64,000 nucleotides of DNA from Lachnoanaerobaculum sp. OBRC5-5 (GTDB lineage: Bacteria > Bacillota > Clostridia > Lachnospirales > Lachnospiraceae), in the NCBI RefSeq assembly GCF_000296385.1, contig NZ_JH815185.1, positions 227,960-291,959 on the forward strand, given 5' to 3'. This document shows positions 53,873 through 61,755 of the stretch, piece after piece (within the stretch, counting starts at the first letter, position 1; every line of letters starts with the position of its first letter). Under the pieces are notes generated by a model that saw nothing but the letters and a program-made list of their open reading frames with translations, was not told where the DNA came from and did not search any database. Position numbers and translations under genes: made by a program.

Positions 53873-54193
53873 ATGAAAAAAATAAGAGAAATGTCTCTTT
53901 ACTTAATAGTGATAATTCTAGCTTTTTATGTGTTACCTGTTTTAATTAATGATACAGGAACCGGTATATTCTTCTTACTAATTTTAATTCCGATTATTTG
54001 TTTTTTTACTTCTCTAATTTATGGGATTAGGCATTCTTTTAACTTGATGTTTTTATTGCTAATTATGATACTCTTTGTTCCGACTATATTTTTATTTTAT
54101 AATGAAAGTGCAGCTGTTTATGTATTGATATACGGTATAATTGCAACAACAGGAAATCTTTTGGGAAGCTTAATTAAAAAAATGAGTAATTAA
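53873..54193 (+). CDS. Hypothetical membrane protein
   Basis: The 106-residue product is mostly hydrophobic, with three to four predicted membrane helices (about 7-24, 29-50, 56-76, 82-100) and a short basic N-terminus. A GGAGG site lies eight bases before the ATG. There is no recognised domain. Confidence 0.6.
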   Translation: MKKIREMSLYLIVIILAFYVLPVLINDTGTGIFFLLILIPIICFFTSLIYGIRHSFNLMFLLLIMILFVPTIFLFYNESAAVYVLIYGIIATTGNLLGSLIKKMSN

Positions 54194-54239
54194 GAAATCC
54201 CTGTTTACCGGTCAGTATAAATTTAGTGAGGTTCATTTT

Positions 54240-55226
54240 ATGATAGAAGAAAATAAAGAAATAGTGGTAATAGACGAAACTACAATAAAAAACAAGATTT
54301 ACTATATAAGAAATCAAAAAGTTATGCTTGATTTTGAACTTGCTGAAATTTATGGGTATACAACGACAAGATTTAACGAACAAGTAAAAAACAATGCTGA
54401 GAAATTTGATGATGATTTTATGTTTCAGTTGACGAAGTCGGAGTTTGAAAACTTGATATCGAAAAAATCGACATCAAGTTGGGGCGGTCGTAGAAAACCA
54501 CCTTATGCTTTTACAGAGCAGGGTATTTATATGCTTATGACTGTATTAAGAGGAGAACTTGCTGTTAAGCAAAGCAAGGCTTTAATAAGAATGTTTAAGC
54601 AGATGAAAGACTTTATTATTGAGAATCAAGACTTTATTGGTTCAAAAGAATTGTTGCAAATTGCGGTACAGACAAACCAAAATACAAAGGATATTGCAGA
54701 AATAAAATCTCAAATGGCTACTAAAGAAGATTTGAAAAAAGTGATGGAAAATTTCATAGACCCGGACACCTATAAGCATTTCCTTTTGATGAATGGAGAT
54801 AAGATTGAAGCGGATGTTGCCTATACAAAAATATATAAGTCTGCAAAGAAAAGTATTTTTGTGATAGATAACTACATAGGCTTAAAAACATTAGAGCTGC
54901 TAAGAACTGCAAAAGATAATGTGGAAGTCATCATATTTAGCGATAATGTTAGAAATAAAGATATGCTTACAAAAAGTATTTTAAATGATTTTATAAGAGA
55001 TTACCCTAACATTAACTTAAAAATAAAGATTGCAGGTAAAAAGTATCATGATAGGTATATTTCAATAGACTATGGAACGGAAAATGAAGCATTTTATCTT
55101 TGTGGAGCATCATCGAAGGATGCAGGAAATAAAATCTCAAGTATTACCAAGATAGAAGAATCAGCAAAGGATTTGTATCATACAATGTTTGTTGGAATGT
55201 TAAACAATAAAGATTTGGAAATTTAG
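54240..55226 (+). CDS. ORF6N-domain protein with C-terminal PLD-like domain
   Basis: The 328-residue protein starts with an ORF6N domain (about 17-105: YYIRNQKVMLDFELAEIYGY, then RFNEQVKNN and PYAFTEQGIYMLMTVLR), a DNA-binding module common in phage anti-repressors. A helical linker (about 125-180) leads to a C-terminal domain (about 185-328) with YKSAKKSIFVIDNYIGLKTLELL and KKYHDRYISIDYG, which resembles a phospholipase-D-like fold; an H-D-R pattern replaces the usual HxK. GAGG precedes the ATG. It may be a phage-derived regulator or a nuclease-like defence protein; activity is not certain because the HKD set is incomplete. Confidence 0.75.
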   Translation: MIEENKEIVVIDETTIKNKIYYIRNQKVMLDFELAEIYGYTTTRFNEQVKNNAEKFDDDFMFQLTKSEFENLISKKSTSSWGGRRKPPYAFTEQGIYMLMTVLRGELAVKQSKALIRMFKQMKDFIIENQDFIGSKELLQIAVQTNQNTKDIAEIKSQMATKEDLKKVMENFIDPDTYKHFLLMNGDKIEADVAYTKIYKSAKKSIFVIDNYIGLKTLELLRTAKDNVEVIIFSDNVRNKDMLTKSILNDFIRDYPNINLKIKIAGKKYHDRYISIDYGTENEAFYLCGASSKDAGNKISSITKIEESAKDLYHTMFVGMLNNKDLEI

Positions 55227-55273
55227 TATGTATATAACAGGACACCTTTTCGGAAGTTTATTAAAAAAGTAAA

Positions 55274-55554
55274 TTGGATAGCATTTGGGTTTATGATTAT
55301 GGTGTTGTAAAAGGGTTTATTCAAATCGAAAAACGGGAAGTGAGGAGATTATTTGTTGAACCTACTCTTCAAGGAAAATCTATTGGGGCTGATTTATTAG
55401 AATATGGAATAGCAGAAAAAGATGTTGATTTTTTATGGGTATTAGAAAAAAATATAAAAGCAATAGTATTTATAAGAAACATGGTTTTGACACTACAAAT
55501 AAAAAGAAATATGAAGAAGACACTATAGAGTTTCTTGTTCGTATGGAGAGATAA
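55274..55554 (+). pseudogene. Broken GNAT acetyltransferase gene
   Basis: The frame from 55274 encodes the middle of a GNAT protein (FIQIEKREVRRLFVEPTLQG, then SIGADLLEYGIAEK). Near 55462 the sequence must shift frame to continue with the family C-terminus (YKKHGFDTTNKKKYEEDTIE, then the end FLVRMER at 55554). The N-terminal part is missing. So the gene is truncated and frameshifted. Confidence 0.75.
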
Positions 55555-55556
55555 AT

Positions 55557-55905
55557 CCATGTTCGCTAAATTCGGTAATTAGAATTTAAAAAATTGAAGT
55601 ACAAAATAGTGAAGGACTTATACAGTATGGAATTGAAATTGGAAAATACAGAATCGGAAAGAACACATGAACTGGCAAATCTAATTAGAGCTTATAACAG
55701 AGCCAATAGAGAACAGTCTAAAAGTGAACCTCTTAATTTTAATTTTCAAGCACCGAAATTTTATGAAAAACATGGTTATAAAGAGGTGTTTACATTGAAA
55801 AAATATCCTTATACAGGGGAGAGATACTATTATACAAAAGAGTTGTGATTTGAAATGCAGTTTGGAAGTGGATTGTTTACTATGATAAACAGTATAGCTA
55901 AATCA
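55557..55905 (+). repeat. Direct repeat copy A (349 bp)
   Basis: This stretch matches 58988-59525 over its whole length, including 5' flank, GNAT gene and 3' flank, except for point changes and one 189-bp deletion. The two copies bracket the methyltransferase, VOC, ABC-F and small membrane protein genes. Confidence 0.85.
55627..55848 (+). pseudogene. GNAT gene with internal in-frame deletion
   Basis: This 73-codon frame equals the intact GNAT gene at 59058-59468 at both ends (SKSEPLN on one side, NFQAPKFYEKHGYKEVF on the other) but lacks the 63 codons between, which hold the acetyl-CoA-binding core (LRGQGIGSKIL in the intact copy). The reading frame is kept, so a small protein may still be made, but it cannot be an acetyltransferase. 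The ATG follows AAGGA at 9-10 bases. Confidence 0.75.
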
Positions 55906-55956
55906 TGGTTTACCAAGGTTAGTGAATTTTTAGTTGTTATGGAGGTAAGTAAAATA

Positions 55957-56715
55957 ATGAAAACATATCAGGATATAAATAAAGAAACTATTGACAGATG
56001 GGTTGAGGAAGGTTGGGAATGGGGGAAACCAACTTCACATGATGCATATATCAGTGCGAAAAATGGAGAATGGAAAGTTTTTCTTACTCCTACATTTCCG
56101 GTTCCACATGAGTGGCTGGGAGATTTAAAAGGAAAGAAAATCTTAGGTTTAGCATCAGGCGGAGGTCAGCAAATGCCTATATTTAATGCTTTAGGGGCAG
56201 AATGTACTGTGCTTGATTATTCTTCAAAGCAAATAGAAAACGAATTTTTAGTTGCTGAAAGAGAGGGCTATAATATTAAAGCAATTGAAGGTGATATGAC
56301 AAAAATTTTGCCTTTTGAAAATGAAACTTTTGATATAGTGTTTCATCCTGTTTCAAACTGTTATGTTGAAGATGTGCAACATGTTTTTAATGAAGCATAT
56401 AGAGTTCTGAAAAAAGGTGGGATTCTTCTTGCAGGTTTAAATAATGAGATAAACTACATTGTGGATGACGAAGAAAAAGAAATTGTTTGGAAAATGCCTT
56501 TTAATCCATTAAAAGATAAAGCGGCTAAAGAATATATGATTAAAGGAAATTCAGGAATTCAGTTCTCTCACAATATAACTGAGCAGATAGGTGGACAATT
56601 AAAGGCAGGGTTTACTCTGCTTGATATATATGAGGATACAAACGGTTCCGGTAGGTTGCATGAAATGAATATTAAAACATATATTGCAACTAAATCAGCT
56701 AAATTATCGAAATAG
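55957..56715 (+). CDS. Class I SAM-dependent methyltransferase
   Basis: The 252-residue protein has a Methyltransf_11-type fold: SAM motif ILGLASGGGQQMPIFNALGA (about 59-78), the acidic loop VLDYSSKQIE, and FDIVFHPVSNCYVED (about 126-140). N-terminal WVEEGWEWGKPTSHDAY is typical of a family in Firmicutes annotated only as class I methyltransferase. The ATG at 55957 follows GGAGGT; the frame is open further upstream into repeat copy A, but without a better start. Its substrate is unknown; its neighbours suggest detoxification. Confidence 0.85.
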   Translation: MKTYQDINKETIDRWVEEGWEWGKPTSHDAYISAKNGEWKVFLTPTFPVPHEWLGDLKGKKILGLASGGGQQMPIFNALGAECTVLDYSSKQIENEFLVAEREGYNIKAIEGDMTKILPFENETFDIVFHPVSNCYVEDVQHVFNEAYRVLKKGGILLAGLNNEINYIVDDEEKEIVWKMPFNPLKDKAAKEYMIKGNSGIQFSHNITEQIGGQLKAGFTLLDIYEDTNGSGRLHEMNIKTYIATKSAKLSK

Positions 56716-56743
56716 ATAAATTTGAATTTTAGGAGAAGTTGGT

Positions 56744-57133
56744 ATGGATTTTAATAAGTTGATTCCTGAATTATCAGTTTTTGATATTCTTCAAACTAAA
56801 AAATTTTACAAAGAATTAGGATTTAAAATAGAGTACGAACGACAGAACGAGAAATTTATTTTTATGTCTTTTCAAGATAGTCAGTTTATGTTTGAACAAA
56901 TTCATGATGAGGGGTGGAACACAGGAGAATTAATTTATCCTTTAGGAAGAGGAATAAATTTTTCCATAGCAGTTGATGATATTGAAAAACTATATACATT
57001 AGTTAAAAACAAAAAATTAGAGATTTACAAAAAACTGACTAAAAGTGTATATTTGGTTAACGGAATAGAAGAAATACAGATGGAGTTCTTGATCCAAGAT
57101 CCAAATGGATATTTATTGAGATTTACAAACTGA
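56744..57133 (+). CDS. VOC-family protein (glyoxalase/bleomycin-resistance type)
   Basis: The 129-residue protein carries one VOC fold: LSVFDILQTKKFYKELGFK at the start, FMFEQI with a family Glu, and a final QDPNGYLLRF. Such proteins bind or modify small toxic molecules, or sequester bleomycin-type drugs. AGGAG lies before the ATG. It is 28 bp downstream of the methyltransferase gene and 27 bp before the ABC-F gene, so it is probably co-transcribed with both. Confidence 0.85.
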   Translation: MDFNKLIPELSVFDILQTKKFYKELGFKIEYERQNEKFIFMSFQDSQFMFEQIHDEGWNTGELIYPLGRGINFSIAVDDIEKLYTLVKNKKLEIYKKLTKSVYLVNGIEEIQMEFLIQDPNGYLLRFTN

Positions 57134-57160
57134 TAACTTCCAATTTTAGGGGGTGTTTTT

Positions 57161-58639
57161 GTGTCAACAATTAAAATTGAAAACCTTAGTTTCTCATATT
57201 ATGGCTATGAAAAACCTATATTTGAAAATGTAGCATTTTCATTTGATACGAACTGGAAAACAGGGTTAATAGGAAGAAATGGAATTGGAAAATCAACACT
57301 ATTTAAGCTACTTCTAAACCAAGAAGTTTATCAAGGTAAAATCAGCAAAAGCGTTGATTTTATTAAATTCCCACCCGATTTAAGTGATACTTCAAAGTTC
57401 AGTATTGAGTTATATAAAGAACTAATATCAGATGAGGAAGAATGGAAATTATTTAGAGAACTTAATTTGCTAAATGTAGATGAGAGTCTTGTTTACAGAA
57501 AGTTTGAAACGCTTTCTAAAGGAGAACAAACAAAAATCCTTTTAGCTATTTTGTTTACAAGAGAAGATGGTTTTTTACTTATAGATGAACCAACGAACCA
57601 TTTAGATATGGACGGAAGAAAAATTGTCAGTGAATATCTGAAAAGTAAAAAAGTTTTTTTGCTCATATCTCATGATAGAGATTTTTTAGATGGCTGTATC
57701 AATCATGTTATTTCTATTAACAGGAATTCTATTGATGTACAATCGGGAAATTTTACATCGTGGTATGAAAATAAATTGATGAAAGACCAATTTGAAATCA
57801 GTGAAAACGAGAAATTAAGAAAAGATATTAAACGATTAAAAGAAGCTGCAAGACAAAGTCAAATTTGGTCTGATAAAGTTGAAAATACTAAAAACGGTGT
57901 GAAAGTATCAGGCGTAAAACCGGACAAGGGACATATAGGTCATCAATCAGCTAAGCTAATGAAAAAATCTAAGAATTTAGAGAATAGACAAAATAAGGCA
58001 ATAGAAGAAAAACAAAATTTACTAAAAGATATTGAAACAAAGGAAAGACTATTATTGCATCCGTTAGATCACCACAAAAATCCTCTAATATCAGTTTGCG
58101 ATTTATCATCATATTATGGAGAAAGGCAGATATTAAGTAATGTAAGTTTTGAGATAAAGCAAGGTGATATAGTGGCTATATATGGGGGTAATGGTAGCGG
58201 AAAATCAACTTTGATTAAAATTTTATTAAGGTTACATCATGAGTATTCAGGTGATGTAAAATTAGCAAGTGATTTAAAAATATCATATATTCCTCAGGAT
58301 ACATCAAATTTAACGGGTAGTCTAAATAAGTATATTCATGAGCAAGGTGTTGATGAAACATTGTGCAAAACAATTCTTAGAAAATTAGATTTTGCAAGAG
58401 AATTATTTGAAATGGATATGAAGAACTATAGCGATGGACAAAAAAAGAAAGTTTTAATTGCTGTAAGTTTATCAAAGCCGGCTCATATATTTGTTTGGGA
58501 TGAACCGTTAAATTATATAGATGTAATATCAAGAATACAGATTGAGGAAATTATAAAAGAAGCAAATCCTACACTAATATTTGTGGAACACGATAAGAGG
58601 TTTGTAGAAGATATAGCTAATAAAATAATACGATTATAA
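57161..58639 (+). CDS. ABC-F ATPase, Lsa-like ribosomal protection protein
   Basis: The 492-residue protein has two ABC ATPase domains and no membrane helices. Domain 1 holds Walker A GRNGIGKST (38-46), signature LSKGEQTK (about 117) and Walker B LLIDEPTNHLD (about 137). Domain 2 holds YGGNGSGKST (about 342), YSDGQKKK and FVWDEPLNYIDV. The domains are joined by a charged helical linker (about 205-300). Length and layout match the Lsa group, which dislodges lincosamides, streptogramin A and pleuromutilins from the ribosome. The start is GTG at 57161, six bases after AGGGGGTG. The antibiotic range cannot be read from sequence. No translational-attenuation leader is visible. Confidence 0.85.
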   Translation: MSTIKIENLSFSYYGYEKPIFENVAFSFDTNWKTGLIGRNGIGKSTLFKLLLNQEVYQGKISKSVDFIKFPPDLSDTSKFSIELYKELISDEEEWKLFRELNLLNVDESLVYRKFETLSKGEQTKILLAILFTREDGFLLIDEPTNHLDMDGRKIVSEYLKSKKVFLLISHDRDFLDGCINHVISINRNSIDVQSGNFTSWYENKLMKDQFEISENEKLRKDIKRLKEAARQSQIWSDKVENTKNGVKVSGVKPDKGHIGHQSAKLMKKSKNLENRQNKAIEEKQNLLKDIETKERLLLHPLDHHKNPLISVCDLSSYYGERQILSNVSFEIKQGDIVAIYGGNGSGKSTLIKILLRLHHEYSGDVKLASDLKISYIPQDTSNLTGSLNKYIHEQGVDETLCKTILRKLDFARELFEMDMKNYSDGQKKKVLIAVSLSKPAHIFVWDEPLNYIDVISRIQIEEIIKEANPTLIFVEHDKRFVEDIANKIIRL

Positions 58640-58707
58640 ACTAAACAACAACTTCCGGTTTACTGGTCTTGGTAAATTTGAAGTTAAGGGGGGATATTAT
58701 ATGTTAT

Positions 58708-58977
58708 ATGTTATATGTTTTAACCGGTTTAATTTTGGGTTTAGGTAGTTGGATAATTCCATTTATTAAACAGGGAAACAAAGATAGAAAAATAATTCTA
58801 AGTTTTACATTGTGCTTATTGTCAATATTTGTTCAAATACTGATGATGAAAAATTATGGTGATGAATGGACTTTAATAGTGGATGCATTAGGAGCCTTAA
58901 CAACTGTCATTCCGGTTTTAATTATAGGAGCAGTAGTAGTAAATTTACTAGGAAATAGAAAATCCACAGTCTTATAG
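58708..58977 (+). CDS. Small hypothetical membrane protein
   Basis: The 89-residue product has three predicted helices (about 3-20, 28-47, 58-82) and no known domain. The best ribosome site (GGGGGG, 58688-58693) points to an ATG at 58701, which is out of frame. The in-frame ATG at 58708 is one 7-bp repeat (ATGTTAT) further on. Expression may therefore be weak, or depend on the copy number of that repeat. Confidence 0.5.
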   Translation: MLYVLTGLILGLGSWIIPFIKQGNKDRKIILSFTLCLLSIFVQILMMKNYGDEWTLIVDALGALTTVIPVLIIGAVVVNLLGNRKSTVL

Positions 58978-58987
58978 ATTAACAATT

Positions 58988-59525
58988 CCATGTTTGCTAA
59001 GCTCGGTAATTAGAATTTAAAAAATTGAAGTACAAAATAGCGAAGGACTTATACAGTATGAAATTGAAATTAGAAAATATTGAATCGAAAAGAACTCAAG
59101 AACTGGCAAATTTAATCAGAGTATACAATAGATCCAATAGAGAACCGTCTAAAAGCGAACCACTTAATATTTATTTGGAAGATGAACAGGGGAATTTAGT
59201 TGCAGGAATGGTAGCGGAGACTTTCGGGAATTGGCTTGAGATTGAATATTTATATGTCAGTGACGATTTACGGGGACAAGGAATAGGCTCAAAGATCTTA
59301 GAAATGGCGGAAAACGAGTCAAGAAATAGAGGCTGTAAGTATTCATTTGTGGATACTTTTAATTTTCAAGCACCGAAATTTTATGAAAAACATGGTTATA
59401 AAGAAGTGTTTGCCTTGGGAAAATACCCTTATACATGTGAGAGGTACTATTATACAAAAGAGTTATAATTTGAAATGTAGTTTTGAATTGGATTATTTAC
59501 TATGATAAATATTATAGATAAATCA
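58988..59525 (+). repeat. Direct repeat copy B (538 bp)
   Basis: The full-length counterpart of 55557-55905. The length difference is exactly 189 bp (63 codons). Both copies start with a CCATGTT(C/T)GCTAA stretch and end in the TACTATGATAAA...AATCA flank downstream of the GNAT gene. Confidence 0.85.
59058..59468 (+). CDS. GNAT family N-acetyltransferase
   Basis: The 136-residue protein is an intact GNAT: beta-strand region SKSEPLNIYLEDEQGNLVAG, motif A with EYLYVSDDLRGQGIGSKILE (about 78-97; the pyrophosphate-binding loop is RGQGIG), and motif B FQAPKFYEKHGYKEVF. The ATG at 59058 is ten bases after AAGGA; a TTG further upstream has no site. The substrate is unknown; close family members are annotated only as GNAT. 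A deleted copy of the same gene lies 3.4 kb upstream. Confidence 0.85.
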   Translation: MKLKLENIESKRTQELANLIRVYNRSNREPSKSEPLNIYLEDEQGNLVAGMVAETFGNWLEIEYLYVSDDLRGQGIGSKILEMAENESRNRGCKYSFVDTFNFQAPKFYEKHGYKEVFALGKYPYTCERYYYTKEL

Positions 59526-59545
59526 GTATTTATAGAGGAGGGATG

Positions 59546-60163
59546 ATGAAAGATATTAGACCGGATTTTAAAGATATAAAATCATTTGAAGAATTTAACA
59601 GATATTATTGGTATCGAGAAGAACTTTCACAAATTTGTAAATCTCTTGGGCTGGAATATAGATGCACAAAGCAAGAACTGAACTTAATTATAGAACAATT
59701 TTTTAAGGGAAATAGAGTGGAAAAATCTGTAAGGAAAGTAAACAAAAATCAAAATGAATCGATAAATTTAAATACGCCATTGCTTGAATGTGGATTTTCC
59801 TTTAGCCAAAAATTTAGAGATTATTTTTCGGCTGTAACAGGTGTTAATCTATTTAAATTTAATGCTGATATGGCAACAGCTTGGAGGAAAGTAAAAGCCG
59901 AAAATGATTTAAGCTTTACGATACAAGATATGCTGAAAGTATATTATGGTGAATCAGATTACGCTAAGTATGATAATTCAGCTTGTCAATGGAATCAATT
60001 TCTAAAGGACTTTTGTTTAGATGAATGCAGCAATCATTATTCTGATAAGTTAAAAGCTGCAGCTATCCTTTGGAAAGAAGTTAGAGACTCAAAAAATGAA
60101 AAAGTTTATTCAAGGGAACTTCTAAAAAAATATAGAAACAAAATAGATAAGTACTTAAAGTAA
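59546..60163 (+). CDS. SAP-domain/DUF6434-like protein
   Basis: The 205-residue protein has an N-terminal SAP-like segment (FYWYREEL-type, here NRYYWYREELSQICKSLGLE, about 19-38, with CTKQELNLIIEQFF) and a C-terminal domain (about 80-180) with FKFNADMATAWRKVKAENDL, NQFLKDFC and KAAAILWKEVRDSKN, as in DUF6434 proteins. SAP motifs often bind DNA. Of two adjacent ATGs, 59546 has better spacing from GAGGAGG. The function of this family is unknown. Confidence 0.7.
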   Translation: MKDIRPDFKDIKSFEEFNRYYWYREELSQICKSLGLEYRCTKQELNLIIEQFFKGNRVEKSVRKVNKNQNESINLNTPLLECGFSFSQKFRDYFSAVTGVNLFKFNADMATAWRKVKAENDLSFTIQDMLKVYYGESDYAKYDNSACQWNQFLKDFCLDECSNHYSDKLKAAAILWKEVRDSKNEKVYSRELLKKYRNKIDKYLK

Positions 60164-60207
60164 ATAAATCTGATTTTAAGAGTTTGAAAGGGGGTATACA
60201 GACATTG

Positions 60208-61173
60208 ATGAATTTTATGAAGAGAAATAAATTTTATTTACTGCTCATTATGATGGCTTGCACATGCTGGGGTTGCAAGAGTAAAAATATGAATACCGTC
60301 ACAAATGAGGAAGCAGAAAGCACAATTGTTGAAAATAGTAATGATACAAAAACAAATGATAATGAGAACAAGGAAGAAAACACTGAGAAAAGTGCTGTGA
60401 AACTTTCAGATTTTATAAATCCCGAAGGAAATACTCTTTTTACCCGTTTTATCACTCCAAAGGGATATAAAAGGGTTGAAGCGGATGAGGGAAGCTTTGC
60501 GGATTTTATAGGGAATTATCCGCTTGAGCCTGACGGTACTCCTGTGTATTACTTTGATAAGAGGGAAAAGGGCGGAGAAGGTCATGCTGCAGTATTTTCT
60601 ATGGAAGTGGCGGAAGAAGATTTGCAGCAATGTGCAGACAGCATTATGAGAATATATGCCGAATATTTGTATAAGACAGGAGAGCAGGATAAAATAAGCT
60701 TTACATTTGTAGACGGCTTTGTATGCGATTTTAAGCACTGGAGACAGGGGTATAGAGTAAAGTTTTCAAATGATAAACCGTACTGGGAGCAAAGTGCAAA
60801 TCCTGACAGTGGTGAGGAAACATTTAAAAAGTATCTTCGCATTGTATTTGCCTATTCATCCACATTGTCTATGGAAAAAGAGTCAAGACCTGTAGATATT
60901 TCTGAAATTCAAGTGGGGGATATTTTTATAAAGGGAGGAAGTCCCGGACATGTGGTAATGGTGGCTGATATCTGTGAAAATGAAGCAGGAGAAAAGGCAT
61001 TTTTACTTGCACAGGGATTTATGCCGGCACAAAGTTTTCATATAATTAAAAATCCCGCTCACAGTGAGGACCCATGGTATTATGAAGGCGAGATAAAATA
61101 TCCTTTAAGAACACAGAATTATACCTTTGATGAGGAGAGTTTAAAAAGGCTTGATTATTTAGAGGTAGATTAA
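60208..61173 (+). CDS. DUF4846-type lipoprotein
   Basis: The 321-residue protein has a lipoprotein signal (hydrophobic stretch YLLLIMMACTCWGC; lipidated Cys near residue 24) and an acidic Asn/Glu/Lys-rich linker (about 30-65). A conserved domain of the DUF4846 type follows (about 75-310), with FITPKGYKRVEADEGSFADF, VGDIFIKGGSPGHVVMVADI and FLLAQGFMPAQSFHI. The GDIFIKGG...GHVVMV region recalls NlpC/P60-like His-containing loops, but a catalytic Cys is not obvious. AAAGGGGG lies well upstream; the start choice (60208 or 60217) is uncertain. The gene is 1 bp from the GNAT gene that follows. Confidence 0.75.
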   Translation: MNFMKRNKFYLLLIMMACTCWGCKSKNMNTVTNEEAESTIVENSNDTKTNDNENKEENTEKSAVKLSDFINPEGNTLFTRFITPKGYKRVEADEGSFADFIGNYPLEPDGTPVYYFDKREKGGEGHAAVFSMEVAEEDLQQCADSIMRIYAEYLYKTGEQDKISFTFVDGFVCDFKHWRQGYRVKFSNDKPYWEQSANPDSGEETFKKYLRIVFAYSSTLSMEKESRPVDISEIQVGDIFIKGGSPGHVVMVADICENEAGEKAFLLAQGFMPAQSFHIIKNPAHSEDPWYYEGEIKYPLRTQNYTFDEESLKRLDYLEVD

Positions 61174-61174
61174 T

Positions 61175-61612
61175 ATGGTAAGAGAGATAAAAGAAAATGA
61201 ATTAAATGATTTACTTCAACTGTATTTGCATTTACATGAAAGCAGTCTGCCGGAGATGTCAAAGCATCTTGAGGAGGTCTGGCTTAGCATTATAAAAGAT
61301 AAGAATCATCATATTATTGTTAATGAAATAGACGAAAAAATAATATCCTCCTGTGTCTGTGTTATAATTCCCAATTTAACAAGAAATGCAAGGAGCTATG
61401 CATTTATAGAAAATGTGGTGACTCATGCAGATTATCGCGGCATGGGCTATGCAAGTGAATGTTTAAATTTTGTGGGAGAGATAGCTAAAAAAGAGAATTG
61501 TTATAAGATGATGCTTTTAACAGGCTCAAAGGATGAATCAACATTAAACTTTTATAAAAATGCGGGCTATAATTGTGCCGATAAGACAGCATTTATACAG
61601 TGGATTAAATAA
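61175..61612 (+). CDS. GNAT family N-acetyltransferase
   Basis: The 145-residue protein has the GNAT motif A FIENVVTHADYRGMGYASEC (about 77-96; loop RGMGYA) and motif B with TLNFYKNAGYN. It follows the lipoprotein gene by one base, so the two are translationally coupled. The substrate is unknown. Confidence 0.85.
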   Translation: MVREIKENELNDLLQLYLHLHESSLPEMSKHLEEVWLSIIKDKNHHIIVNEIDEKIISSCVCVIIPNLTRNARSYAFIENVVTHADYRGMGYASECLNFVGEIAKKENCYKMMLLTGSKDESTLNFYKNAGYNCADKTAFIQWIK

Positions 61613-61628
61613 TATTTATAAAATAAAT

Positions 61629-61665
61629 AAGGGGTATATCGGGGAAAATCCTGATATACCCTTTT
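61629..61665 (+). terminator. Intrinsic terminator after the GNAT gene
   Basis: GGGTATATC...GG pairs with CC...GATATACCC around a GAAAA loop region, followed by TTTT. It ends 17-53 bases after the stop codon, before the convergent oxidoreductase gene. Confidence 0.8.
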
Positions 61666-61755
61666 AGCTGCTGTGTTAATAAAAAGAAAATTTCGGATTA
61701 TCATTTTATTATCATAGAAGGTTTTATATACAGCCATTTATTAATGGTTTTTATT

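Noticed and set aside
54202-58682. Similar spacers at 54203-54226 and 58658-58681 (GTTTAC(C/T)GGTC...TAAATTT) as integron-like recombination sites
   Set aside because: Only two copies, about 20 bp, no inverted-repeat arms or attC core; the likeness may be chance in AT-rich spacers.
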